Assembly (NCBI GenBank): GCA_910584615.1 | Contig: CAJUAM010000005.1 | Coordinates: forward strand, 1 to 64,000 | DNA length: 64,000 bases | DNA from: an uncultured Dorea sp. | GTDB lineage: Bacteria; Bacillota; Clostridia; Lachnospirales; Lachnospiraceae | Direction: 5' to 3' | Shown here: positions 17,207-26,896 of the stretch, one piece after another | Numbering within the stretch: position 1 is the first letter of the stretch | Layout: each line of letters begins with the position of its first letter | Made by a program: the position numbers and the translations under genes | Notes under the pieces: generated by a model | Seen by the model: the letters and a program-made list of their open reading frames with translations, nothing else | Databases searched by the model: none | What the model was told of the DNA's origin: nothing

Positions 17207-18691
17207 ATGCTATTCAATTCAATGGAGTTCCTTATTTTTTTCCCTGTAGTATTGCTGATATATTTTATTGTTCCGCAGAAGATAAAGAATCTTTGGCTGC
17301 TTATTTCAAGTTATTATTTTTATATGTGCTGGAATGCGAAATACGCGTTGTTATTGCTGTTTTCGACATTAGTTACATATACCAGCGGCCTTTGCATGGA
17401 AATGATAAAACAAAGCAGATACAACAGGGTGCGAAAGATAACATATAAAAAAATCATTGTGGCAGGAAGTTTTACGCTGAATCTGCTTTTGTTGTTTTAC
17501 TTTAAATATTTTAATTTTGCGTTAGATGTTTTGGGACGTGTTCTCCGGATCGTGCACATTGAACTGAATGTGCCGGTGTTTGATATAATCCTGCCTGTAG
17601 GAATATCATTTTACATTTTTCAGGCTCTTAGTTACACGATGGATGTATACCGGGATGAGATATACGCGGAAAAGAATTTTTTCCGGTATGCGCTGTTTGT
17701 GTCTTTCTTTCCGCAGCTAGTGGCAGGACCTATTGAGAGGTCCAAAAATCTCTTGAAACAGTTTTCTGAGCACAGGAAATTTAATGCCAATATGGCGAGA
17801 GACGGACTGCTTCTCATGTTATGGGGGTATTTTCTTAAATTAGTTATTGCTGACAGGTGCGCGGTTCTGGTAAATACAGTATATGGAGATTTTGCTGCTT
17901 ACCACGGCTTTCAGATCATCATAGCGAATGTGTTGTTTGCTTTCCAGATATATTGCGATTTTATGGGGTATTCCATTATTGCGACAGGAGCAGCCAAAGT
18001 GCTTGGTTTCCGGCTGATGAACAATTTTGAGCAGCCTTATCTGGCACAGTCTGTAAAACAGTTTTGGAGAAGATGGCATATTTCACTGAGTTCATGGCTC
18101 AGAGATTATCTGTATATTCCGCTAGGCGGGAACAGGAAGGGAAGAGTGAAAAAATACAGGAATCTTCTGATTACATTTCTGATAAGCGGATTATGGCATG
18201 GAGCGAACATTACATTTGTTATTTGGGGCGGTCTGCATGGAATATACCAGATCTGTGAAGATATAGTATCTCCATATGCAGACAGATTTTATGAAAGATT
18301 CAGGATTGATACACAGAATTTTTCGTGGAAATGCATTCGGGTTGTAAAGACGTTCATTCTGACAGATATTGCGTGGGTTTTCTTCCGGGCAGATACACCT
18401 ATGGCTGCGCTTCGGATCTTGAAAAGGTCGGCGGAGTTATCAAACAGCGGTCTTCTTTTAAAGGGAGGGCTTTATCAACTGGGACTTGATGAAAAGAATA
18501 TTTCCATTTTAGTGATCGCTTTATCAGCGCTGCTTTTTAGCAGTATCATAAGAGAATCGGGGAGAGATGTCCTGCAATGGCTTAAGCGCCAGAGTATTAT
18601 TTTCCGTTTTGCGCTTTATTGGGGAGCGGTGCTTTTGATCACGCTTTCTTTGGATATTACCGGACAGGAATTTATCTATTTTCAGTTTTAA
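17207..18691 (+). CDS. MBOAT-family O-acyltransferase (AlgI/DltB-like), copy 1
   Basis: A 494-residue polytopic membrane protein of the MBOAT family. It starts FNSMEFLIFFPVVLLIYF and contains the AlgI-type signature FWRRWHISLSSWLRDYLYIP with LGGNRKG, and then the invariant catalytic histidine in SGLWHGANITFVIWGG. Members pass acyl groups across the membrane to a partner that modifies a cell-surface polymer (alginate, teichoic acid or exopolysaccharide). ATG 17207 follows GGGAGGG. It is 11 bases ahead of an SGNH protein, its likely partner. A close paralogue lies at 22112. Confidence 0.9.
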   Translation: MLFNSMEFLIFFPVVLLIYFIVPQKIKNLWLLISSYYFYMCWNAKYALLLLFSTLVTYTSGLCMEMIKQSRYNRVRKITYKKIIVAGSFTLNLLLLFYFKYFNFALDVLGRVLRIVHIELNVPVFDIILPVGISFYIFQALSYTMDVYRDEIYAEKNFFRYALFVSFFPQLVAGPIERSKNLLKQFSEHRKFNANMARDGLLLMLWGYFLKLVIADRCAVLVNTVYGDFAAYHGFQIIIANVLFAFQIYCDFMGYSIIATGAAKVLGFRLMNNFEQPYLAQSVKQFWRRWHISLSSWLRDYLYIPLGGNRKGRVKKYRNLLITFLISGLWHGANITFVIWGGLHGIYQICEDIVSPYADRFYERFRIDTQNFSWKCIRVVKTFILTDIAWVFFRADTPMAALRILKRSAELSNSGLLLKGGLYQLGLDEKNISILVIALSALLFSSIIRESGRDVLQWLKRQSIIFRFALYWGAVLLITLSLDITGQEFIYFQF

Positions 18692-18702
18692 GGAGGAGCA
18701 GG

Positions 18703-20094
18703 ATGAAGAAAATATTCGGTCTGGCTGTGAAAGGCATATGTGTTATGCTGCCTATGATTGTTATATGGGTCTATACGTGGATAAACCCCCTTGGGTTTAT
18801 GACTGACGGAACGCCATTTGACCTATGGAATAAGGAAAAAACCAATACTAAACAGGAAAAATATTATGAAGCAGTATTTTTGGGGGATTCAACTGCGAAT
18901 GCAGCTTATGTGCCGGAAATTCTCTCAGATGCGTCCATCAATCTGTCTTTGGGCTCGATCACACCAATGGAAGCGTATTATATCCTGGGGGACTGGCTTG
19001 AGCATAATGATGCCCCGAAAGTCTGCTATATCAGCTTTCTTGATTATCATATGAAAGATACCAATGCTTTTTGGAGCAGGACGATGTATACACACAGGTT
19101 CCGGCTTGACCAGAACCTTGAGATGATGAAAGCGATTTTAGCTAAAGGAGAAGGAACTGCTATTGGAACTGAGAATTATATCACGGATTTTATCGCTTAC
19201 GAATTGAGACTGCCGAACAAATATATCACTTCCTTGATGAATGCGGGTTTCAACCAGCGGTATGAAGAAAATGTAGAGGCAAGACGTCTGAGCGCGCTTC
19301 ACGGCGGGAGATATATTGCAAGAGGGACAGAGGTATATAAGACGTCAAAGACTATTAAATTTAATAAATTCAAAGTCCATCCTCTGTTTGACGATTATTA
19401 CAGACGCCTGATCAAGATGTGTCTGGAGAATGATATACAGGTCCGGCTTGTAAAGCTTCCGCTGCCGGATAATGAAAAATTTACAGAGAACTATGAGGAA
19501 GAGTTCCAGGCGTACTATGAACAGCTCAAAGAGGATTATCCGGATATTACCGTGGACTGGATACCTACTTATGAGCAGGAGTATTTTGCAGACAGAAATC
19601 ATGTGAATTCGCATGGAGCGCTTCAATTCAGCAAGGAGATAAAGGAGCGTTATCCGGATGATTTTACAGAAAAGATGTCGGCAGGGAGGATAGAGGCCCT
19701 TAATGATTCCATAGCGGATGAGAATAAAGCAGATCAGATCATCCGGTGGGCTTCAGGAAAGGATTATACGCTGCTTTTTCAGGATGAGACGGGAAAGTTC
19801 ACATCTGTTTATGAGAAATTACTGAAAAGCAATTCTTATTCTGTGAAAGAATTAAAATCGAAGAAGATGAAGGTATATTATGCCTTTGGCACAGATGATG
19901 GCAATGAAAAAGCTGTGTCCGTCCAGGAAGAAAAAGGAAAAGTTGTTATAAAGATTAAGGGTGAGGATGTCAGAAAGTGGAAGAAAGTGGACAAAGATGT
20001 ACTGAGGGTGATGGTTATTGACAATTATAATAACCAGATTGTTTGTGAAAAATCATTTAAGTACGAGAAAGAGACATTTCATTTGATAAAGTAA
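18703..20094 (+). CDS. Membrane-anchored SGNH-hydrolase-like protein, partner of MBOAT copy 1
   Basis: Start ATG 18703 follows AAGGAGGAG and gives 463 residues; the longer frame upstream overlaps the MBOAT gene. One N-terminal membrane segment (residues about 8-25) places the rest outside the cell. An SGNH/AlgX-DltD-like domain follows: the nucleophile block is VFLGDSTANAAYVPE and the Asp/His block is FADRNHVNSHGALQFS. Such proteins receive the acyl group from the MBOAT and place it on a polysaccharide or teichoic acid. After the SGNH domain is a further stretch of about 140 residues with KDYTLLFQDETGKF, which resembles the tail of the second SGNH protein at 23597. Confidence 0.8.
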   Translation: MKKIFGLAVKGICVMLPMIVIWVYTWINPLGFMTDGTPFDLWNKEKTNTKQEKYYEAVFLGDSTANAAYVPEILSDASINLSLGSITPMEAYYILGDWLEHNDAPKVCYISFLDYHMKDTNAFWSRTMYTHRFRLDQNLEMMKAILAKGEGTAIGTENYITDFIAYELRLPNKYITSLMNAGFNQRYEENVEARRLSALHGGRYIARGTEVYKTSKTIKFNKFKVHPLFDDYYRRLIKMCLENDIQVRLVKLPLPDNEKFTENYEEEFQAYYEQLKEDYPDITVDWIPTYEQEYFADRNHVNSHGALQFSKEIKERYPDDFTEKMSAGRIEALNDSIADENKADQIIRWASGKDYTLLFQDETGKFTSVYEKLLKSNSYSVKELKSKKMKVYYAFGTDDGNEKAVSVQEEKGKVVIKIKGEDVRKWKKVDKDVLRVMVIDNYNNQIVCEKSFKYEKETFHLIK

Positions 20095-20163
20095 TATAAT
20101 ATTAATACTTATCAGTCTTTTTTGAAGAGAGACTTTTGATAAAACTAATAAAGAAGGGAAGAG

Positions 20164-22086
20164 ATGCATATGAGAAAAATGGTAAAAGCGATTTGTCTTG
20201 CGCTCAGTTTAATATTGCTTGTGAATCTGGCCGGCTTTGAAGTACTGGCAGCGGATGTGAGCAGTCAGCAGGATAAAGCAGATGGCAAAGACACAAAAAC
20301 GAGTGAAAAACAAGATGAAAAACCAGCTCCGGAACCGGAAACAGATGCAAATGAAGATACAAAAAATGATGAACCAGGCGAAGAAGAGAAGATACCTTCT
20401 TTAGGAGAAGGAACAGATAAGGCAGATAAAACAGAAGGTACAGATGAGCCGGAAGATGAAAGAGAATCACAGGCAGAGGAAAAAACGGATGACAAACTTA
20501 AAGATCCGGGGGCAGATTCTGAGCCGGTAATTGAAAATGAGCCGGAAAAAGAGAATGATGTGCAGAAAAAGCAGGAAGAAGAGAAAGATCCTTCTGTAGA
20601 CGAGCAGGCTCAAGAGACACAGACAGTGGGCGGAAATGTCGAGGGAATCACTGCAAAGCCGGCAGAGAAGTCAGACAAACAATTAAAGATCTCATGGCAA
20701 CGTGTGGCAGATGCACAGAAGTATCAGGTGAAAGTTTTGAAGTATTCGAATAATACTTTGGTCCGGGAGTCTGATACGACGGATACTGATTTAGAAATTC
20801 AGGTTACACAGGGAGAAAAATATTATATAGAGGTTCATGCTTTGAAAGAAGGTGAAGACGGAGTAACTGAGATAGCAGCCGGAAAGATCCCGGCAGTGCT
20901 GCTTGCCAAGCCTTCTGTGAAATCAACAGCAGGCAGCTCAGATATAAAACTTTCCTGGAAGTCTGTAACAGGAGCTGATAAATATCAGGTAACACAAGAT
21001 AAAAAGACGAAGGATGTATCAGGTACGTCCTACGAAGTAAAAAAGCTGAAAAAGAATACAAAGTATAGTTTCAGTGTGCAGGCAGTTTGTAAATTTACTC
21101 ATGATGGGAAAACTTACAATTATACTTCTGAGACGGTTAAGCTTAATGTGACGACAAAAAAAGAAAAACCGGCTAAAGTAAAAAAACTTGCGGCAATAGA
21201 CGGAAACGAATCTGCTATACTTACATGGTCTAAGGCTTCAAGAGCAGAGTCTTATATCATATATCGTTATAATGCAACTAAGAAAAAATGGGAAGTTGTT
21301 AAAAAGGATGTTAAAAAGCTCACCTATACAGATAAAAAGCTGAAACAGGGGAAGATCTATAAATACCGTGTGGCGGCATACAATAACGGCGGAACAGGTG
21401 AAAAATCATCTACTGTTTCTGTCAGTGTAAGAAAGACACCGGCTAAAATACGCAGTATTGGCTATAAGGCAGTTATAAAATCAAGAGCGCCTCTTTTTAC
21501 TTCCAAAACAAGTAAAAAGAGAGTGAAATATTTAAAACCGGGAACCAGAGTTACAACGACTGACTATGGCAGAGGCCGTTACCAGATTCAGGTCGGAGGA
21601 AAAAATTACTGGGTTTCAGCGATCCGGCTTAGATTTACATCAAGTATCTGGACTACAAAAGATTATTCTACAAAAGTCAAAGAGGATTTTGTAAATAAGA
21701 AGGGATACAAAAGTAAGACGAAATATCTGATATGGATAAGCCATTATACACAGAGAGTCATTATTTACAAGGGATCTAAGGGTAAATGGAAGGTGGTCCG
21801 CAGCGGACAGTGCGCGACAGGGCTTCATAATACTATGACACCAAAGGGTGTATGGAGTATCATACGTAAGAGCAAAGGATTCTTTTACAGGTATACATAT
21901 GAAAAACCGGCGGTTTACTTTAAAACTGGTATCGCGTTCCATTCCAGGATCAAAAAATATTCGGGCGGTTATAGTGACGCGACGATCGGAAGACCGAAGT
22001 CTCATGGATGTGTGCGGCTCATGGATTCAGAGATCAATTATATCTACAAATATTGTCCGAAGGGAACGACCGTAGTGTCTTATTAA
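20164..22086 (+). CDS. Secreted L,D-transpeptidase (YkuD) with acidic linker and FN3 repeats
   Basis: The 640-residue protein has a signal peptide (ICLALSLILLVNLAGFEVLA), then about 120 residues of low-complexity acidic E/D/K/P sequence likely to be an extended wall-spanning linker. Two to three fibronectin type III-like domains follow, recognisable by ISWQRVADAQKYQVKVLKY and LSWKSVTGADKYQV, then an SH3-like stretch. The C-terminal YkuD domain has SHGCVRLMDSE with catalytic Cys616. L,D-transpeptidases make 3-3 peptidoglycan cross-links or attach proteins. ATG 20164 and ATG 20170 both suit the GAAGGG site. Lying between the two MBOAT/SGNH pairs, it ties this block to wall construction. Confidence 0.88.
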   Translation: MHMRKMVKAICLALSLILLVNLAGFEVLAADVSSQQDKADGKDTKTSEKQDEKPAPEPETDANEDTKNDEPGEEEKIPSLGEGTDKADKTEGTDEPEDERESQAEEKTDDKLKDPGADSEPVIENEPEKENDVQKKQEEEKDPSVDEQAQETQTVGGNVEGITAKPAEKSDKQLKISWQRVADAQKYQVKVLKYSNNTLVRESDTTDTDLEIQVTQGEKYYIEVHALKEGEDGVTEIAAGKIPAVLLAKPSVKSTAGSSDIKLSWKSVTGADKYQVTQDKKTKDVSGTSYEVKKLKKNTKYSFSVQAVCKFTHDGKTYNYTSETVKLNVTTKKEKPAKVKKLAAIDGNESAILTWSKASRAESYIIYRYNATKKKWEVVKKDVKKLTYTDKKLKQGKIYKYRVAAYNNGGTGEKSSTVSVSVRKTPAKIRSIGYKAVIKSRAPLFTSKTSKKRVKYLKPGTRVTTTDYGRGRYQIQVGGKNYWVSAIRLRFTSSIWTTKDYSTKVKEDFVNKKGYKSKTKYLIWISHYTQRVIIYKGSKGKWKVVRSGQCATGLHNTMTPKGVWSIIRKSKGFFYRYTYEKPAVYFKTGIAFHSRIKKYSGGYSDATIGRPKSHGCVRLMDSEINYIYKYCPKGTTVVSY

Positions 22087-22111
22087 GGGATTTACGGAAA
22101 GGATAGAAAAG

Positions 22112-23563
22112 ATGATATTTAATTCAATTGAGTTTTTGATCTTTTTTCCGGCCGTTATGCTGATATATTTTTATATACCGCAGAAATTAAAGACATACTG
22201 GCTTTTGGCCGCGAGCTATTATTTTTATATGTGCTGGAATGTAAAATACATATTACTTCTGCTTATGTCTACGATTATAACATATGCGGCGGCTTTGATG
22301 ATGGAGCATATAAGGACACATAAAAAGTTGATAGTTGCAGGAAGTTTTATTACAAACCTTTCTATTCTGGCGGCTTTTAAGTATTACAATTTTTTCAGCG
22401 ATGCGATAGCAGAGCTATTTTATGATCTGGGGATTGCGGTAAGCATCCCCAGATTTGATGTGTTGCTGCCGGTAGGTATTTCTTTCTATATCTTTCAGGC
22501 TTTGGGATATACAATGGACGTATACCGCGGGGAAGTTGAGGCTGAGAAAAATTTTGTCAATTATGCTCTGTTCGTGTCATTCTTTCCGCAGCTTGTAGCC
22601 GGACCTATTGAGAGAACGAAAAATCTCCTGCACCAGATCAAAGAGCCCCATTATTTTGAAGAGAAGAGGGTTGCGTATGGCTTGCAGCTTATGGTGTGGG
22701 GACTCTTTAAAAAGATCGTCATCGCAGACAAGGCTGCAATTTTAGTGGATACGGTATATGGCAATTATCATGTCTATGGAGGCTGGGAGTTAGTGATCGC
22801 GACAGTGCTGTTTGCCGTGCAGATTTACTGTGATTTTTCCAGTTATTCAGATATAGCTATCGGTGCGGCGCAGGTGATGGGATTTACACTAATGCAGAAC
22901 TTCAGACAGCCTTATTTTTCCCAGAGTGTGTCTGAATTCTGGAGGAGATGGCATATATCCCTGTCGACGTGGTTCAGGGATTATCTCTATATTCCCCTGG
23001 GGGGAGGTAGATGTAAGCCTTTGCGTCATTATATGAATCTGATGATCGTTTTTTTAGTGAGCGGACTGTGGCACGGAGCGAATTGGACCTATGTGATCTG
23101 GGGCGGTATCAACGGCTGCTATCAGGTGATTGAAAATTTCTTAAAACACAGGTTTGGCTTTAAACTGAGTTCAGAGACATTTGGAGGAAAGGTATTCCGG
23201 ATGTCCGGCACATTTTTATTGATAAATTTTTCGTGGATCTTTTTCAGGGCAGATAATCTTAGGGCAGCGCTGGGGATCATAAAAAGAATGTTTTCAGTGA
23301 ACAATCCATGGATATTTTTTGACGGATCGCTTGGAGGTATGGGACTGGACTTCAAAGATCTGTTTGTGTTGTTTCTGTCATTGGAAATACTGGCATTCGT
23401 CAGTATACTGCAATATCTTGGCATACAGATAAGAGAGTGTATTTCAAGGCAGAACATCGTATTTAGGTATATGGTTTATGTGATGTCAGTTGTTTTTATT
23501 ATTATTTTCGGAATATACGGGGCGGCTTACGATGCGACTTCTTTTATTTATTTTCAATTTTAA
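22112..23563 (+). CDS. MBOAT-family O-acyltransferase (AlgI/DltB-like), copy 2
   Basis: This 483-residue membrane protein is a paralogue of the one at 17207. Its N-terminus, FNSIEFLIFFPAVMLIYF, differs from the first at only a few positions, and it keeps FWRRWHISLSTWFRDYLYIP and the catalytic histidine in SGLWHGANWTYVIWGG. It starts 25 bases after the L,D-transpeptidase gene and is followed by its own SGNH partner. The pair looks like a duplicated and diverged module, perhaps with a different acceptor polymer. Confidence 0.9.
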   Translation: MIFNSIEFLIFFPAVMLIYFYIPQKLKTYWLLAASYYFYMCWNVKYILLLLMSTIITYAAALMMEHIRTHKKLIVAGSFITNLSILAAFKYYNFFSDAIAELFYDLGIAVSIPRFDVLLPVGISFYIFQALGYTMDVYRGEVEAEKNFVNYALFVSFFPQLVAGPIERTKNLLHQIKEPHYFEEKRVAYGLQLMVWGLFKKIVIADKAAILVDTVYGNYHVYGGWELVIATVLFAVQIYCDFSSYSDIAIGAAQVMGFTLMQNFRQPYFSQSVSEFWRRWHISLSTWFRDYLYIPLGGGRCKPLRHYMNLMIVFLVSGLWHGANWTYVIWGGINGCYQVIENFLKHRFGFKLSSETFGGKVFRMSGTFLLINFSWIFFRADNLRAALGIIKRMFSVNNPWIFFDGSLGGMGLDFKDLFVLFLSLEILAFVSILQYLGIQIRECISRQNIVFRYMVYVMSVVFIIIFGIYGAAYDATSFIYFQF

Positions 23564-23596
23564 TATAAAGGGTGGCTTTTGCCTGGAGGTATCAGT

Positions 23597-24979
23597 TTGA
23601 AAAGGAAATTATATCTGGGAATCAAAGTATTGGTTTTTGCCGTATTACTGTGCGCAGTGCTTATAAAGTGCAATGATGTGCTGGCAGTGAAGGAGGAAGA
23701 CAGCAGGATCACTTCTTTTTACGAAGAGGACAAGGATAGTCTGGAAGCTGTATTTATCGGAAGCTCACATATGTTTGTGACAGCGTATCCATTCCAGCTG
23801 TGGGAAGAATATAAAATAAAGTCAGCGGTATTAGGAGGAAACGGGATGGGAGTCCCGATGGAGTATTATTGCGTGAAAGAAGCAATCCGTGAACAACATC
23901 CGGATGTTATTGTCGTTGATCTGTATAAAGCTTATCTTGATAAGAAGATTGACAGCAAATCTTTTGCCCATAATATGGCGAGGGCCATGCCAAATACTGC
24001 TAACAAGCTGCGTATGCTGCTGGATCTGATCCCGAAGGAGGACTGGGTGGAGTTTGGGTTTCCGCTGTATCTGTATCACTCCAGATGGAAGGAACTGACG
24101 CGGGAAGATTTTGAAGAGCAGTACTGCTATACAAAAGGTGCGGCGCCGCAGTTTAGGAATTATGACGCAAGCGGCTTTGAAGAGGTTTCGGAAGAAGAGA
24201 AACAGGAAGTACCGAAGACTTCGTGGAGTTATATAGAAAAGATGATAGAAGTATGTGAAGAAAATGATGTGGATCTGATCTTCACAGTGATGCCGTATGA
24301 AACGACTAAAAAAACCAGGCATCAGCAGCGGGTATTCAATGAGCTTTCTGACAGGCTGTCGGAAAGAGGCGTGGAGTATTACAATTTTTTTCATATGATG
24401 GATGAAGTAGGGATTGATGTTGAAAGAGACTTTTATGATGACGTTCATGTGAATTATGAAGGCGGGAAAAAAATAACATCATATCTTGGGAAAATCTTAT
24501 CGGATAAGGGGTTAGGCGCAAAAAACAGCCATGACAGTGAGTGGGAAGAGGACGCTAAAACATGGCATGCGCAGGTCAATAACAAGCAGATAACAACAAT
24601 CAATGACAAAGATGGATATCTGGATTTTATTGATTCGAAAGATTATGAATTTATCATTATGATAAAGGATACCAGTAAGTTTTACAGATATTTTGGTCAG
24701 ATGGTCTTTCTCCATGGCACAAAACTGCCGGATGGGAAGTGTATTTATATTTATGACGACGGGAAAGAAAACGTCTGTCCTGTAGACGGCAGAAAGATAG
24801 AAGCTTTGTTTAACGGTAAATGGCTCCAGACTGTGAATGGAGATAAGACAATGATGTTAGATAAGGACAGCTACAGCTTTTCGGAAGATGTAAAGATTTT
24901 TGTATATGATGAAAGACTGGATCAAATGATCGATGTGGCCGGGATAAATTATAAAGAGGAGAAAGTCAGAAGAAAGTAA
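23597..24979 (+). CDS. Membrane-anchored SGNH-hydrolase-like protein, partner of MBOAT copy 2
   Basis: I choose TTG 23597 because GGAGGT ends 6 bases before it; that start puts a basic membrane anchor (KRKLYLGIKVLVFAVLLC) at the N-terminus of a 460-residue product. The SGNH block I is VFIGSSHMFVTAYP, so the usual GDS is GSS here, and the Asp/His block is FYDDVHVNYEGGKK. A tail of about 140 residues with KDYEFIIMIKDTSKF follows, matching the position and flavour of the tail in the 18703 protein. It is probably the extracytoplasmic acyl-transfer partner of the MBOAT gene 33 bases upstream. Confidence 0.78.
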   Translation: MKRKLYLGIKVLVFAVLLCAVLIKCNDVLAVKEEDSRITSFYEEDKDSLEAVFIGSSHMFVTAYPFQLWEEYKIKSAVLGGNGMGVPMEYYCVKEAIREQHPDVIVVDLYKAYLDKKIDSKSFAHNMARAMPNTANKLRMLLDLIPKEDWVEFGFPLYLYHSRWKELTREDFEEQYCYTKGAAPQFRNYDASGFEEVSEEEKQEVPKTSWSYIEKMIEVCEENDVDLIFTVMPYETTKKTRHQQRVFNELSDRLSERGVEYYNFFHMMDEVGIDVERDFYDDVHVNYEGGKKITSYLGKILSDKGLGAKNSHDSEWEEDAKTWHAQVNNKQITTINDKDGYLDFIDSKDYEFIIMIKDTSKFYRYFGQMVFLHGTKLPDGKCIYIYDDGKENVCPVDGRKIEALFNGKWLQTVNGDKTMMLDKDSYSFSEDVKIFVYDERLDQMIDVAGINYKEEKVRRK

Positions 24980-25058
24980 AGATTGAGTGAGAGTTTAGTG
25001 AGATTAGAGAAGCTAATGTTTATTTAAAAATAGTTTTTTTGAATCTGGACATTTAAAA

Positions 25059-25096
25059 GATGCAAAGCCTTGATTAACCAACAAGACTTTGCATCT
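25059..25096. terminator. Terminator between the envelope block and the aminopeptidase gene
   Basis: GATGCAAAG (25059-25067) pairs perfectly with CTTTGCATC (25087-25095). A-rich bases on the left and T-rich bases on the right allow it to act for both convergent genes. Confidence 0.7.
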
Positions 25097-25108
25097 TTGA
25101 TTAAGGGA

Positions 25109-26896
25109 TTAAATTGCCCGTGTATATTCTTTCAGCCACTTGCGCTCTTCTTCATTAAGATGAGGAGATACAAGCTCATATACTTTTGCGTGGTACGCAT
25201 TGAGCTGTTCTTTGTCTTCCTTTGTCATCATGTCCGGATTTACAGCGTCAAGGTCGATCGGTACATAGGTGATCGGTTCGAAGTAGAGGAACTGTCCGTA
25301 TTCGGTCTTTTGTCCATTGCGCACAAGAAGTTCATTTTCGGTACGGATACCGTGGGAACCTTCGATGTAGATACCCGGTTCATTAGTGATCACCATACCT
25401 GCTTCAATAACAGCTTTTTCCCTTTCACGGATCGCGATACGGAAGCCGCTTGGAGCTTCGTGGATATTCATCAGATAGCCGACGCCGTGTCCGGTTCCGT
25501 GATTATAGTTGATTCCCCGCTCCCAGGCAGGCATTCTTGCCAGAATGTCAAGGTTGTAGCCGCAGGTTCCATAGAGGAATACAGCTCTTGCAAGCCGCAG
25601 GTTGCATAAAAGGACAGTAGTGAAATCTGTAATCATGCGTTCAGACAGCTTTCCGAAAGCGAAGGTTCTTGTGATATCTGTAGATCCTTCCATATATCCG
25701 CCGCCGGTATCGGTAAGGAATAACCCATCTGTTACAACCGGCACATTTGTCTCTGGGGTGGCAGCATAATGTACGATCGCTCCGTGTTCGCCAGAGCCGC
25801 AGATCGGTTCAAAGCTCTGCCAGAGATATCCTTCCTGCTCCTTGCGGAATTCTTCTAACTTTTCAGCAGCGCTGATTTCAGTAATCTCAGTTTTTCCTAC
25901 ATTTTTCTTCAGCCAGTGCATGAATCTAGTGACAGCAACACCGTCTTTGATGTGGGCGTTGATGATATTTTTAATCTCTGTGTCGTTCTTCATAGCTTTC
26001 ATAAGAACGGTCGGATTCACCTTCTCAACTACTTTGGCGTTCTTTGGAAGATTGTTATAGAGGGCATAATTGAGCCTTGACGGGTCAACGAGTATCACGC
26101 TGTCAGAGTTTAATTCTTTTACATCTTCGTAGATGGCGTTGTATGGGCGCAGAGAAATATTATCTTTGGAAAGGTTCTCCTTCATCTCACCGCTGAGCTT
26201 TTCTTCGTCGATATAAAGTTTCATATCATCCATCGTGATTAAAGCGTAAGACAGAAGCAGCGGGAAGAATTCGATATCATTTCCGCGCAGGTTCGTTGTC
26301 CAGCATACGTCATCAAGGGCGGCAATGATGTGGACATTGGCACCTTCTTTTTCCATCGCTTCCCGGATCCTTTTTAACTTACTCTTTGTACTTTCTCCGG
26401 TATACTCTTCGCCGAGGGCAAATGCAGGTTCCTTGGAAAGTGGGGGACGATCTTCCCAGATCTTATCGATCAGGTCTGTAGAATAGTCGATCTTCCCGTT
26501 TTTCTTAGAGACAGCGGCTTCAAGAGCCTGTCCTTCGCCCATGGCTACAACACGGCCGTCAAAGCCGAGAGTTCCGCCCTCTGGGAGAATATCCGCGATG
26601 TAATCTTCTACAGTGGGGACATCCGGCTCACCCATCTTAAAAAGTTTAACGCCGCTTCCTGAAAGCTGCTGTTCTGCCTGGATGAAATATCTTCCGTCAG
26701 TCCAGAGTCCGGCAGCGTCTTTTGTGATAACGGCAGTTCCGGCCGAGCCTGTAAAACCTGTGATGAATGCTCTGGCTTTAAAATGCTCTCCTACATATTC
26801 GCTCTGGTGATTGTCATCTGTCGGCACCATATAGGCGTCATATCCCCGTTCCTCCATCAGAGCACGGAGGGCAGAGATTCTTTCTGGTACATTCAT
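25109..26896 (-). CDS. Xaa-Pro aminopeptidase (peptidase family M24B)
   Basis: The 595-residue protein resembles the long, eukaryotic-type aminopeptidase P (XPNPEP1-like), with two creatinase-like N-terminal domains and a C-terminal pita-bread metallopeptidase domain. Metal ligands are visible: the aspartates in DTGGGYMEGSTDITR, the histidine in HGTGHGVGYLMNIHEAP, and the glutamates in VITNEPGIYIEG and RTENELLV. It removes N-terminal residues preceding proline in cytosolic peptides. I start at ATG 26894-26896, which has GGAGGTTAC upstream on this strand and matches the family N-terminus MNVPERISALRALM; an upstream in-frame ATG at 26959 lacks such support. It is monocistronic. Confidence 0.9.
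   Translation of the reverse strand: MNVPERISALRALMEERGYDAYMVPTDDNHQSEYVGEHFKARAFITGFTGSAGTAVITKDAAGLWTDGRYFIQAEQQLSGSGVKLFKMGEPDVPTVEDYIADILPEGGTLGFDGRVVAMGEGQALEAAVSKKNGKIDYSTDLIDKIWEDRPPLSKEPAFALGEEYTGESTKSKLKRIREAMEKEGANVHIIAALDDVCWTTNLRGNDIEFFPLLLSYALITMDDMKLYIDEEKLSGEMKENLSKDNISLRPYNAIYEDVKELNSDSVILVDPSRLNYALYNNLPKNAKVVEKVNPTVLMKAMKNDTEIKNIINAHIKDGVAVTRFMHWLKKNVGKTEITEISAAEKLEEFRKEQEGYLWQSFEPICGSGEHGAIVHYAATPETNVPVVTDGLFLTDTGGGYMEGSTDITRTFAFGKLSERMITDFTTVLLCNLRLARAVFLYGTCGYNLDILARMPAWERGINYNHGTGHGVGYLMNIHEAPSGFRIAIREREKAVIEAGMVITNEPGIYIEGSHGIRTENELLVRNGQKTEYGQFLYFEPITYVPIDLDAVNPDMMTKEDKEQLNAYHAKVYELVSPHLNEEERKWLKEYTRAI

Noticed and set aside
20164..20640. Low-complexity acidic stretch considered as a frameshift or assembly artefact
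   Set aside because: The frame is continuous from signal peptide to catalytic domain, and acidic linkers are usual in wall-spanning proteins.
23831..24448. 205-codon minus-strand frame inside the second SGNH gene
   Set aside because: Shadow frame with no start signal or recognisable domain.
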